In this document: in pieces, positions 1-7,873 of the stretch | Numbering within the stretch: the first letter of the stretch is position 1 | Layout: every line of letters begins with the position of its first letter | Source of the DNA: Candidatus Gottesmanbacteria bacterium RIFCSPLOWO2_01_FULL_49_10 | Lineage (GTDB): Bacteria > Patescibacteriota > Microgenomatia > UBA10105 > UBA927 | Length of the DNA stretch: 9,111 bases | Reading direction: 5' to 3' | NCBI GenBank assembly: GCA_001781025.1 | Contig: MFJZ01000032.1 | Span: 333-9,443, forward strand | Position numbers and translations under genes: made by a program | Notes under the pieces: generated by a model | The model's input: only the letters and a program-made list of their open reading frames with translations | What the model was told of the DNA's origin: nothing | The model's database searches: none

Positions 1-1184
1 CCCCAATCTTCCCGCAATCCATCCAGCCCATATGCTGCAATGACGCTTAGCGAAAAACTGGTGAGGATAATGATCCTTGCTGCATAGCTTGTGGAGATTG
101 CAGGTAACTTAAGCCAGACAATAAGCGCATTGACAGGAGAAGGGGTTGCGATAAGAAGTGAGGTGACGGCAAGTCCCAGAAAAAATCCTATATGCTTACT
201 CCGTCGCACCACGGCGTACACCGCCAATAGAAGCGGCACGACGCCGACATAAGACGCCCATTCCGCGTAAAACCCAAACCAGTCGTTACGCGTCACGGGA
301 TTGCCGTAAAAATCAGGCGCAAATAGAGTAATGATATATTGCCATGAGATGCCGCCGACCTGTGTAAATAATTCGCTTCGTACTGACCGGCCGTACGCAT
401 CAAGCGAAGGAAGGATTTGTGGTGCGCTAAGGAGTAGGCCTAACACTGTTGCCAATATTAACTCAACACCCGCCTTCTTTCGTTTCGTTCGTATGGACTG
501 GTAGACAACAAACGCCAACGTTGCAACCAGTACATAAACGCTCATTTGGAAATGCCCGGAAAAAAACGACCATGCAAGAGCGAGCGAAACAATGACAGGA
601 TTCCACCATGATGGCTTACTCATGTGTCTAACTACTGCTGCAAAAAGAAGCGGAAGCCAAAGCACCGCCCACCCGAGCGTCCCGTACGCCATCCAGACGG
701 TCAAAAATCCGCAGAACATAAAAGAAATCGATCCTATGAGACTTGCTTCCTGCGACCGATCTGAACAACGAAGAAGGAGGTACATGAATATCCCCGCAAG
801 GAGTGGCTGAAGGAGGATAGAGATACTCCACGCATCGATGAACGGTAATATGAAGTAGAGGAGATTGGCGGGAGAAAACACAGCCGTCTGATAGTTGGCC
901 GCATGCGGCGTACCGGAGAAGCTATAAGGGTTCCATAACGGAACTTGTCCCTGTTTCCAACTATCGATAGTGATCCTCTTCCATGGGTAAATCTGGGTGA
1001 CGACGTCCGGCATCGCGTTGTTTTTGAGCGGCATGCCATACTGGGCGCTCCACGGCGGAAAAAACGTGACCAGGTATTTACTCGGAAACGGCACGAGGCC
1101 TTTGAGGAAATACGACGACGCGAAGATAAACCAGACTGAAAAAATAAAAAAAATCGGCATTAATCGTATCAAAAAATGTTTCAT
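1..1184 (-). CDS. YfhO-family integral membrane protein, 3' end beyond the window (partial)
   Basis: Reading the minus strand from ATG 1184 gives 394 codons without a stop to the window edge, so the C-terminal part is missing. One helix (about 8-28) is followed by a long outside loop with FFPPWSAQYG (41-50), MPDVVTQIYPWKR (58-70), GQVPLWNPYSFSGTPHAANYQ (79-99) and FSPANLLYF, the pattern of the YfhO membrane family (PF09586). Many further helices follow, with LAWSFFSGHFQMSVYVL and LLLSAPQILPSL among them. In Gram-positive bacteria YfhO is needed to glycosylate lipoteichoic acid, and the fold resembles GT-C glycosyltransferases that use lipid-linked sugars; Asp60 in the first outside loop is a candidate catalytic base. 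The start is three bases after the upstream TAA without a clear Shine-Dalgarno site. Together with the PTPS-related protein at the other edge it makes two such proteins in one operon. Confidence 0.9.
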   Translation of the reverse strand, partial: MKHFLIRLMPIFFIFSVWFIFASSYFLKGLVPFPSKYLVTFFPPWSAQYGMPLKNNAMPDVVTQIYPWKRITIDSWKQGQVPLWNPYSFSGTPHAANYQTAVFSPANLLYFILPFIDAWSISILLQPLLAGIFMYLLLRCSDRSQEASLIGSISFMFCGFLTVWMAYGTLGWAVLWLPLLFAAVVRHMSKPSWWNPVIVSLALAWSFFSGHFQMSVYVLVATLAFVVYQSIRTKRKKAGVELILATVLGLLLSAPQILPSLDAYGRSVRSELFTQVGGISWQYIITLFAPDFYGNPVTRNDWFGFYAEWASYVGVVPLLLAVYAVVRRSKHIGFFLGLAVTSLLIATPSPVNALIVWLKLPAISTSYAARIIILTSFSLSVIAAYGLDGLREDW

Positions 1185-1187
1185 TGA

Positions 1188-2018
1188 TTAGTTTTTCAAT
1201 CTCTTTATGTACGGTAAATAATTCTTCTTTGAAACTATTGACCTCCCGAGACGTTTTTCCAGATTTCTCCTGGCTCCTCCTGCTATTTCTCCACCGGCTT
1301 TGGCATCGGACTTTAGCTTTGGAACTCCCCTGGAATGTTCATTGCGGTGAATTTCCATGGTCGAGCGCTCTCCGAGCATTGTAAAGATCAACTCCAGGTC
1401 GTCCATGTGGTCACGCAGATTTTCCCTCTTTAATCTTTTTAAATCTTTATACTGACTCGGAGTAACACCAAAGGTTGCTTTGGAAATTTCTGCGGTCAAT
1501 ATCTCGTAGTCTCTTTGCTCCTGCGCCCCACGTTTCTGCCATTCATCCGTGAGTTCCTCACGGATTGCGATACCACGCATGCGCTTTTCAATCCAGTCAT
1601 CAGGATACCCCTTCAGCTTGTATAGCATTCTCGTCCTCTTGGTTGCTAATTCCGGATCTTCAATTTCCTTCACTCGTTCGTATCCAATGCGCGCCAACCA
1701 CCGTTTGAACGGTTCAGCTTTAGGAGATGGTATTGATTGGATGATGCGAAATATTCCTTCGGTGTTGGCGCAAATCATTTTTTGCTTACCACCGGACGTT
1801 TCCATAAAAAGGGTATGTACAATTTGTACCCACCCTTTAGATAATTCCGAATCGCGATTTTTCATCCTCTGGATATATTGTTTTGGATCATTAGAATCAA
1901 TGAGCGCCAAAACTACATCTTCCACCACAAACCACCATTCTCGTTGATACAGCGTTCTCCGTATTCTTCTCCCCTTAAACAGAGCAATTCGTGTAGTATC
2001 CTCAAGTTGTCTTTTCAT
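1188..2018 (-). CDS. BRO-N domain protein, DinD-like (DNA-damage-inducible protein D family)
   Basis: The 276-residue length is close to E. coli DinD (about 274). An N-terminal Bro-N domain (about 10-115) is seen in IALFKGRRIRRTLYQREWWF, VVEDVVLALIDSNDPKQYI, KGWVQIV and ANTEGIFRIIQSIPSPKAEPFKRWLA. The C-terminal half is charged and helical, and YKDLKRLKRENLRDHMDDLEL, with the following SRG, GGARRNLEKRLGR and NYLP, matches the DinD tail pattern as I recall it. Bro-N occurs in phage antirepressors and baculovirus BRO proteins, which bind DNA; E. coli DinD is SOS-induced and inhibits RecA filament activity. No LexA-box-like site was recognised upstream, but the gene lies in an operon so its own promoter is not expected. 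The start overlaps the kinase-like stop as ATGA, and only three bases separate its TAA from the YfhO-like start. Its presence in a glycan operon is unexplained. Confidence 0.85.
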   Translation of the reverse strand: MKRQLEDTTRIALFKGRRIRRTLYQREWWFVVEDVVLALIDSNDPKQYIQRMKNRDSELSKGWVQIVHTLFMETSGGKQKMICANTEGIFRIIQSIPSPKAEPFKRWLARIGYERVKEIEDPELATKRTRMLYKLKGYPDDWIEKRMRGIAIREELTDEWQKRGAQEQRDYEILTAEISKATFGVTPSQYKDLKRLKRENLRDHMDDLELIFTMLGERSTMEIHRNEHSRGVPKLKSDAKAGGEIAGGARRNLEKRLGRSIVSKKNYLPYIKRLKN

Positions 2019-2511
2019 ATACTAAAATGTTGAAGTAATTTTTGTGCAGTATCCTCTGGAAAAAGATGAGTATTGTCTATAATTTCATCATACCCTTTAA
2101 ATGCCCTTTGTTGATCATAAAGCATTTTTACCTCACCCTCTTTCAACCGAGGGGGGCGAATTATATTCCTTCTTAGAATTTCTTCATACGTCGGAAGTAA
2201 CAAAAGGATTTTTACATTGCTTTTTTGGAGTTGTTTTCTGTAAAGCTTTGCAGTGTCGGTTGTTAATACGTCAAGAATAATCACTTCATATCCTTCTTTA
2301 AGAAAATTATTTGCCACCAAGCAGGTATTTTGCACACCGAGCAATTGCTGTTTCTTGCCCGCCTCTCCTTCCCACGGCGCCTTATGCGGCTGAAGAATCA
2401 TCCATCTAACCAAATCCACATCAATCACCGCACATTGATTTTTTTGTTTTGCAATTATCTGTGCGATGGTATTCTTCCCCGCTCCTGGTGGTCCGGTCAG
2501 AACGATGACTC

Positions 2512-2515
<4 letters not shown>
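2015..2515 (-). CDS. Small P-loop kinase-like NTPase (AAA_33 / phosphotransferase type)
   Basis: The 166-residue protein begins almost at once with VIVLTGPPGAGKNTIAQIIA, a Walker A loop at residues 8-16 in which the residue after the lysine is Asn, followed by Thr (GKNT), rather than the usual GKS/GKT. VIDVDLVRW (30-38) sits where related kinases bind substrate, EVIILD (77-82) is a Walker B-like strand, and RRNIIRPPRL (115-124) looks like an arginine-bearing lid. Size and layout fit small nucleoside, sugar or antibiotic phosphotransferase-like kinases; the substrate is unknown. ATG 2515 forms an ATGA overlap with the upstream stop; the longer form from 2596 only adds residues coded within the upstream gene. 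Base composition falls to about 38% G+C over 2041-2460 by hand count, below its neighbours, which may mark a gene of other origin. It is translationally coupled to the DinD-like gene through another ATGA. Confidence 0.8.
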
Positions 2516-3257
<742 letters not shown>

Positions 3258-3261
<4 letters not shown>

Positions 3262-4175
3262 GCTTTTCCCCATCTTCCAATCATAGCGTCCACAACTCCT
3301 TTTCGACGGATAGAGGGTCCCATCATCCCCATGCGCAAGGCTTCCCTAATGAGCGCAAATTTTGTCCGCAGGCGCGCATAGCGCATACCGACGAGTAGCC
3401 GATTGCGCGTCATATAGTATTGATGAAGCTGACTGCCAACGCCGCTTGAACCGGCATTATTGTGCCAAATTATTGATTGCGGCACATAAAGTAGCTTATA
3501 TCCCATTTGTTTTGCTCGTAAACAAAAATCTAGATCTTCTAGATACGCAAAAAACTTCTCATCGAGTAATCCGATTTTTTCAAATACTTGCTTTTTGACC
3601 ATCATCGAACAACCGGTGACAAACGGAGTCTCTTCTATCTTGTCATATTGACCTTTATCCACTTCATCGACTCCGCGATGCGACGCGTACATATTGTTCC
3701 AGTCAATGATGCCTCCTGCATACCATAGGACTTGCCCGCTGTCTTTCTTCTCATATCGCTCCTTGTGATATTCCCGCCCCGGCGCAAAATAGATCTTGGA
3801 GCCTACGACACCCACATCAGGCTGTGTAAAGGCTTCAAGAAGGGCTGATAACGCGTTTTCATCAACGACCGTATCGTTATTGAGAAGCCACACCAAATCC
3901 GTGCCATGCTCGAGCGCCCGACGGATGCCGACGTTATTTCCTCCCGAAAACCCAAGATTCCGACCAGTTTCTATAACGTCAACCTCAGGAAAACTCTTCT
4001 TGATTGCCGCTACGGAATCATCGCTTGAACCATTGTCCACCACAATAACTTTGAACTTTGCATCTGCCTCGCCGGCGGGCGGGCTTTTAACTTTAAACTT
4101 GCCGAGAGAAGCGAGACACGCAAGAGTATCCTCTTTACCGTTCCAATTGACGAGGATGATAGATACGCTGTTCAT
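3258..4175 (-). CDS. GT2 glycosyltransferase, rhamnosyltransferase (WbbL/RfbF)-like
   Basis: The 305-residue protein shows SVSIILVNWNG (3-13), KVIVVDNGSSDDSV (42-55), ETGRNLGFSGGNNVGI (69-84), the metal-binding LLNNDT (97-102), TGCSMMVKK, the YLEDLDFCLRAKQMGY acid motif and VPQSIIWHNNAGSSG. This set marks the rhamnosyltransferase/GalF-transferase-like branch of GT2; the sugar is inferred, not shown. A 14-residue insertion, bounded by two copies of KFKV (26-29 and 40-43), separates the first strand-helix unit from the VVDNGSSD strand, where relatives run directly on; see the repeat entry. ATG 4175 is one base after the preceding TGA and is preferred because the conserved sequence begins there; a longer version from 4223 would only add residues encoded inside the upstream gene. 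The stop overlaps the next start in an ATGA, a common sign of translational coupling. Confidence 0.9.
4047..4100 (-). repeat. In-frame insertion with direct-repeat flanks inside a GT2 gene
   Basis: On the minus strand AAGTTTAAAGTT (4100-4089) and AAGTTCAAAGTT (4058-4047) are near-identical copies, 42 bases apart, both coding KFKV. Between them is a GC-rich core, AGCCCGCCCGCCGGCGAGGC, coding SPPAGEA, with the perfect 8-base palindrome CGCCGGCG at 4070-4077. The spacing is a multiple of three, so the frame survives. It looks like a short repetitive element that landed in the gene and duplicated its target, or a local duplication that gained the core. Whether the core recurs elsewhere in the genome cannot be seen here. 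Confidence 0.6.
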
Positions 4176-4176
4176 G

Positions 4177-4806
4177 TCAATAGGTAACGATTCGAAGCCT
4201 CGCATTTTCGACGTTTGCTTCATATCGGAGTGTCGATAGTCCCATGATTCTGTACGTTTTTAACCCTTGCTCAAGCGCAACAGATACTTCCTTTTTCGTA
4301 AGAACAGGCCCCTCGGAAAACACTTCGCTAAACCACACATCGTGTTTATCTGTGACGTTAAAAAGCTTGGCGCGGATTTGTCCATTGGCGGTCGGAATCT
4401 TAAGGTACACTTCAAGTGTTACTGATTTTATCGGCGGATAATTTCTCGTATCCACCGTTGCTTCGGCACCAGCGACATCTTGCCACGAATCGCTTTTCAC
4501 AACGCCTGACCCGATCGGAATGACGTATTCCTTGGCAGCAACCGGTACGGACGATATTTGATCCGATTCTTGATTGGATGGTGTTGAGGATAACACACGG
4601 ACTGCTTGCTCACGCGCAATAAGCGCTCTGCACGAATTGGGGCAATCGGTGTCAAGGATAGATTGAGGAGCGGGAGTTGCGACGGTGCTCACATTCTCGG
4701 GGACGAATTTTTTCGGTAAAAAAATCACGAAGTCCAAAAATGCTATATTGACTGCAACAAGGAGCAAAAACGATATCACCAACATGACATTAACGCTTCG
4801 CGACAT
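4177..4806 (-). CDS. Membrane-anchored exported protein of unknown function with CxxxC motif
   Basis: I cannot assign a named family with certainty. The 209 residues form three parts: a single N-terminal membrane helix (about 7-30) after a short basic start, a Pro/Ser/Thr/Gln-rich linker (about 35-92) containing DCPNSCRALI with cysteines at 55 and 59, and a compact C-terminal domain rich in predicted beta strands (KEYVIPIGSG ... LEVYLKIPTANGQIRAKLFN ... YEANVENARLRIV). This build resembles small anchored hypothetical proteins I associate with CPR genomes; that is recollection, not a search. The positive-inside rule puts the C-terminal domain outside the cell. ATG 4806 overlaps the upstream gene by 17 bases; a second ATG at 4785 just after that gene's stop is possible, but the first keeps the arginine before the helix. 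Located among glycosyltransferases, it may be a glycan acceptor or partner. Confidence 0.75.
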   Translation of the reverse strand: MSRSVNVMLVISFLLLVAVNIAFLDFVIFLPKKFVPENVSTVATPAPQSILDTDCPNSCRALIAREQAVRVLSSTPSNQESDQISSVPVAAKEYVIPIGSGVVKSDSWQDVAGAEATVDTRNYPPIKSVTLEVYLKIPTANGQIRAKLFNVTDKHDVWFSEVFSEGPVLTKKEVSVALEQGLKTYRIMGLSTLRYEANVENARLRIVTY

Positions 4807-5695
4807 AATGACGTTTGAGCTTAAGTCCTATACGCAACAGAAAATTTTTCGTTCGTCTCATCTGGTTTGTGAGCATCCAGTACTCTATGTCTCTTCCCGC
4901 ACGATGAAACTCCCCAGATACATCCGATATGTCCACGTCTCTCTGTCCAAAACCGCTTTGTTCCCAAAGCTTGACAAATACGATAAACGAGTAAAAAGCC
5001 TGCAACATGCTTAAAACTAAACCGTGTAGTCCGTCTTTATACCCTTCTTGTGCAAAATACGTTTTGAGAAAATCAGACATGGGAAACCGTACAGCATCAT
5101 ACCAATTCAGTCGATAATCAGCCGCCAGAAGATTCTTTACTTCACTTTCTGTGTAGAGCGTGTCCATTTTGCGAATGAACTGAGATACAGACTGATAGTT
5201 GTGGTGAATAAACGGCTGGGTAAGGGTCAGGGTCGGGCCGTCTACCTCGATCGACTCATGCACATGTTTGCCGGGAAACTTCCCTCTGTTTCTTCTAAAG
5301 AGGCGAAGCTGTTTATCGGGCCACCAAATTCCGTGCTGTATCCATTTTCCAAAAATAATATTCTTTCGCGGAATCCAGAACCCCACCACTGAAGCTCCTT
5401 CTGTAGCTGACCTAATTTCCCCAACGAGTGCTTGGGGGAGCTCTTCATCAGCGTCCAAGGAAAGAATCCACTCTCCTGATGCCTTGCCGAATCCGAAATT
5501 CTTGTTCACGTTAAGCATGGGATTATTGGGACGGCTGAAGATATGATTCGTGTATTTTTTCGCGACCGTGACGGTATCATCCATCGACGAACTGTCAACG
5601 ACAATTACTTCATGAGCCCACGTACACGTCGTGAGACATCGGTCTAATCTATATCCTTCGTTAAAGGCAGAAATGACTATCGAGACTGTTTCCAT
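4790..5695 (-). CDS. GT2 glycosyltransferase, WaaE/KdtX-like
   Basis: The protein has 301 residues. The GT-A domain shows VSIVISAFNEG (4-14), EVIVVDSSSMDDT (29-41), the lysine/asparagine-rich NVNKNFGFGKASGEW (62-76) and the metal-binding LDADEE (80-85). The GKHVHESIEVDG and HHNYQSVSQF stretches and the C-terminal LQAFYSFIVFVKLWEQ helix are typical of the WaaE/KdtX-like group, which in Proteobacteria adds glucose to the lipopolysaccharide core; in a CPR bacterium the acceptor is more likely a lipid-linked glycan. The tail after KLWE is about 60 residues long and basic (KLKRHYVAKR), longer than in the sister enzyme at 2512-3261. The start ATG 5695 lies inside the flippase gene (19-base overlap) with no clear Shine-Dalgarno site, pointing to coupled translation. 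Sugar and acceptor are unknown. Confidence 0.9.
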   Translation of the reverse strand: METVSIVISAFNEGYRLDRCLTTCTWAHEVIVVDSSSMDDTVTVAKKYTNHIFSRPNNPMLNVNKNFGFGKASGEWILSLDADEELPQALVGEIRSATEGASVVGFWIPRKNIIFGKWIQHGIWWPDKQLRLFRRNRGKFPGKHVHESIEVDGPTLTLTQPFIHHNYQSVSQFIRKMDTLYTESEVKNLLAADYRLNWYDAVRFPMSDFLKTYFAQEGYKDGLHGLVLSMLQAFYSFIVFVKLWEQSGFGQRDVDISDVSGEFHRAGRDIEYWMLTNQMRRTKNFLLRIGLKLKRHYVAKR

Positions 5696-7143
5696 GGCAA
5701 AAGTATTTGCATGTCGCGTATAATCACCTGTAGGGTATTTCTCTCAAATCGCCACACAAATACTATGTAGAGTATACCACCCATCGTTATCGCAAGAAGA
5801 TTCCATACGAATCCGTTTCCAAACACTACTCTCCCTGCCAAAGGAAATAGTCCCATGATACATACGCCAACTGTTGGGACCCTGATGCTTCGCCAAAAAG
5901 AAAAAGGTACGATGCGCTTCACAAGTGCGACCACAATGACCAAAGTACTTGCTATAAAGAGCAATGCTGCGCTTACACCGTGAAAACCAAACAAACGGAT
6001 AAAAAGCACGGTTACCACCCACGTCAACGATGTCCATAGCACCATGAGCCACAGAGTTATTTTTATTTTCCCTATAGCGTTTAGTGCATTCGTAAGCGGT
6101 GTAGATAAACACGCAAGAACCGAGGATAATGCAAACAGATAAAATGAGAGAAGTGCCGGTTCCCACTTATGGTATCTGGGGATTACATCAATCATCGGCC
6201 GTACGAGGGTTGCGATGACGACCGTCAAAGGAAATATCGTCACAGAAAGACCAAATAGTGTGCGTTCTATGGCGCGGCCCAAAAGCGTCATATCCTGTTG
6301 CAACCGGGAAAACGCCGGAAACGCCACGCGTACCACGCTGTCCATGACGAGCCGAAGCGGCACTTCAGCCCATTTTTTCGCCCATCCGATATATCCCACT
6401 TCGGTAAATGGCAACACTTTCCCTAAAAATACCGTCAAAAGATCGTCTTTTATGAGAGCCAAAAAAGAGTTAATCTGAAATGGAACACCAAAGCGCAGGA
6501 GCCTAGTTGCAACGCGCTTGGATATACCCATCCCAACGCGCCAGGGTTCAATACTATATACTGCAACCAAACCGACCACAGCCCTGACTAATACTCCCGC
6601 GGTAAAGCTCGAAATGCCAAACCCCCTCCAAGCCAGAATCACTGCAACCAAGTAAAACCCTATGGTCTCAAGAATATTGGGGATGACGAGTTTATGAAAC
6701 TCAAGCCTCCTCTCCAGAAGAACAGAAGGAATGGTTTTCAAAGACGATAGGAAAAAAGAGATGATAAGTGCCTGAAGAAGATACACTCCTGCGCTGTCTA
6801 ACCGATAAAAATCCGCAATGCGACCCGACAAGAGAAAGGAAATAATGCTGACAAGGCCTACAAGGAACTGCTGGATCGTAAACGTCGTAACCAGATCCTC
6901 TCGGGTAAGGTCATCTTTTTTTTGAATAAGCGCTGCAGCAAGACCAACGTCAGAAAAATATCCCAAAAATGAAATGACCGCGGATACGACATAAAATACT
7001 CCAAAAATCGCAGGGCTTAAAAAAATCGTCAAAAGAAACGTCGCGCCAAAAGCGACCAGTTGAAGAAATAACGTGCGAGAAAATAGAGCGGCAATCCCGG
7101 AAAATGATTTTTTCTTAATCGAAGCGATATCAATATCAGACAT
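5677..7143 (-). CDS. Wzx-type lipid-linked oligosaccharide flippase (MOP/MATE superfamily)
   Basis: The 488-residue protein is almost wholly hydrophobic, with roughly 12-14 membrane helices, the usual size for this family (Polysacc_synt / MOP exporter superfamily). The N-terminus IKKKSFSGIAALFSRTLFLQ is the typical start of a Wzx or TuaB/WzxC-like protein: a basic, cytoplasmic lead into helix 1. GYFSDVGLAAALIQKKD, close to residues 75-95, and the later IGKIKITLW stretch are also family-like. Such proteins move undecaprenyl-diphosphate-linked glycan units from the inner to the outer leaflet. ATG 7143 is chosen for its good Shine-Dalgarno site and because homology starts there. The 3' end overlaps the next gene by 19 bases. 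No polymerase (Wzy) or ligase is recognisable in the window; the edge GT-C-like proteins are candidates for outer-leaflet steps. Confidence 0.92.
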   Translation of the reverse strand: MSDIDIASIKKKSFSGIAALFSRTLFLQLVAFGATFLLTIFLSPAIFGVFYVVSAVISFLGYFSDVGLAAALIQKKDDLTREDLVTTFTIQQFLVGLVSIISFLLSGRIADFYRLDSAGVYLLQALIISFFLSSLKTIPSVLLERRLEFHKLVIPNILETIGFYLVAVILAWRGFGISSFTAGVLVRAVVGLVAVYSIEPWRVGMGISKRVATRLLRFGVPFQINSFLALIKDDLLTVFLGKVLPFTEVGYIGWAKKWAEVPLRLVMDSVVRVAFPAFSRLQQDMTLLGRAIERTLFGLSVTIFPLTVVIATLVRPMIDVIPRYHKWEPALLSFYLFALSSVLACLSTPLTNALNAIGKIKITLWLMVLWTSLTWVVTVLFIRLFGFHGVSAALLFIASTLVIVVALVKRIVPFSFWRSIRVPTVGVCIMGLFPLAGRVVFGNGFVWNLLAITMGGILYIVFVWRFERNTLQVIIRDMQILLPWKQSR

Positions 7144-7147
7144 AGTA

Positions 7148-7153
7148 CTCCCT
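7148..7153 (-). promoter_or_regulatory. Shine-Dalgarno site of the flippase gene
   Basis: AGGGAG on the minus strand follows directly on the TGA stop of the preceding glycosyltransferase (7156-7154) and lies four bases before the ATG at 7143. It is the clearest ribosome binding site in the window, where most other starts have none. It supports ATG 7143 over the in-frame upstream start at 7191 and suggests ribosomes re-initiate after the upstream stop. Confidence 0.7.
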
Positions 7154-7873
7154 TCACCATGGCCGGGTGATAAAAAGCCGCAAAAGTCCAAAAAGATCTC
7201 CTTGTGCGGTCTTCATCACCCGTACCGTCGAACCTGGGTTATCAACCCAGGTCACGGGCTCTTCATAAATCCGGTATCCCTTTTTCTCAGCCAAAATCAA
7301 CAGCTCTGTATCAAAAAACCATTCATTGTCAACTATGGAAGGAGTAACAGCCTCAACAACACGGCGACTTACTGCTTTAAACCCGCACTGTGCATCGGAA
7401 AAATGAACCCAAAAAAACAATTTGATAAGGAGCATGTATCCAATGGAAGTAATGGTACGCAGAATATTTCTCCCGTATACGCGGGCACCACGGGCGTTTC
7501 GTGAACCTATCGCGACATCGTACCCGCCCAAAAGAGACCGTACCATGGGAGAAAAATGTTTGAGATCCGTCGACAGATCAACGTCCATATAACTCACGAA
7601 ATCTGAGTGATCGCTCTGCCAAGCAGTCTTTACCGCTCTCCCTCTGCCCTTTTGGTCCAGATGAAGGACGTATATGTGCGAGAGGCTTCGTGCGAGTTTG
7701 TGTGCGATCGCAAGCGTCCGATCAGTCGATGCGTTGTCTGCTATGGTAATGTTCCAATCAAAATCCGATAGATGATCCGTCAGATAGCGATGAACTGCTC
7801 TGACGCTCTTGTCAAGTTCTACTTCTTCATTGTACACAGGTATAACGACGTTAAGCGATGGTTTTTTTGCCAT
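7154..7873 (-). CDS. GT2 glycosyltransferase, dolichyl/polyprenyl-phosphate sugar synthase type
   Basis: This 239-residue protein has a GT-A fold, family 2. Visible motifs are VVIPVYNEE (residues 9-17), IADNASTD (44-51), KGRG (75-78), the metal-binding DVD (97-99), GSRNARGA (123-130), DAQCGFKA (160-167) and NEWFFDTELL (183-192). These match eukaryotic Alg5-like and bacterial polyprenyl-phosphate glucosyl- or mannosyltransferases, which transfer a nucleotide sugar to a lipid phosphate on the cytoplasmic face of the membrane. It lacks the multi-helix C-terminal GtrA-like region of some relatives; a hydrophobic stretch at about 141-157 may touch the membrane. I chose ATG 7873 because the conserved N-terminus starts there; the TTG at 7903 only adds a non-conserved leader. 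The start lies inside the end of the upstream gene and has no clear Shine-Dalgarno site. It could supply a donor for the neighbouring GT-C-like proteins. The sugar cannot be told from sequence. Confidence 0.9.
   Translation of the reverse strand: MAKKPSLNVVIPVYNEEVELDKSVRAVHRYLTDHLSDFDWNITIADNASTDRTLAIAHKLARSLSHIYVLHLDQKGRGRAVKTAWQSDHSDFVSYMDVDLSTDLKHFSPMVRSLLGGYDVAIGSRNARGARVYGRNILRTITSIGYMLLIKLFFWVHFSDAQCGFKAVSRRVVEAVTPSIVDNEWFFDTELLILAEKKGYRIYEEPVTWVDNPGSTVRVMKTAQGDLFGLLRLFITRPW

Noticed and set aside
592..1139. Plus-strand reading frames of about 65-72 codons and minus-strand frames such as 734-1039 in the left part
   Set aside because: They lie opposite or out of frame to the long YfhO-like frame running from 1184 to the edge, have low-complexity arginine/serine-rich sequence and no family resemblance.
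3528..3544. Inverted repeat ATCTAGA-TCT-TCTAGAT as a possible operator or terminator
   Set aside because: It lies in codons for the conserved YLEDLDFCL motif, has only seven pairs and no run of T after it; coding constraint explains it.
3796..4239. A 147-codon plus-strand frame opposite the rhamnosyltransferase-like gene
   Set aside because: The minus frame holds all GT2 motifs; the plus-strand product is serine/arginine-rich and unlike a real protein.
5744..6166. A 140-codon minus-strand frame inside the flippase gene
   Set aside because: It is a shadow in another frame of a gene with clear membrane-protein sequence, has no family motifs and no start signal.
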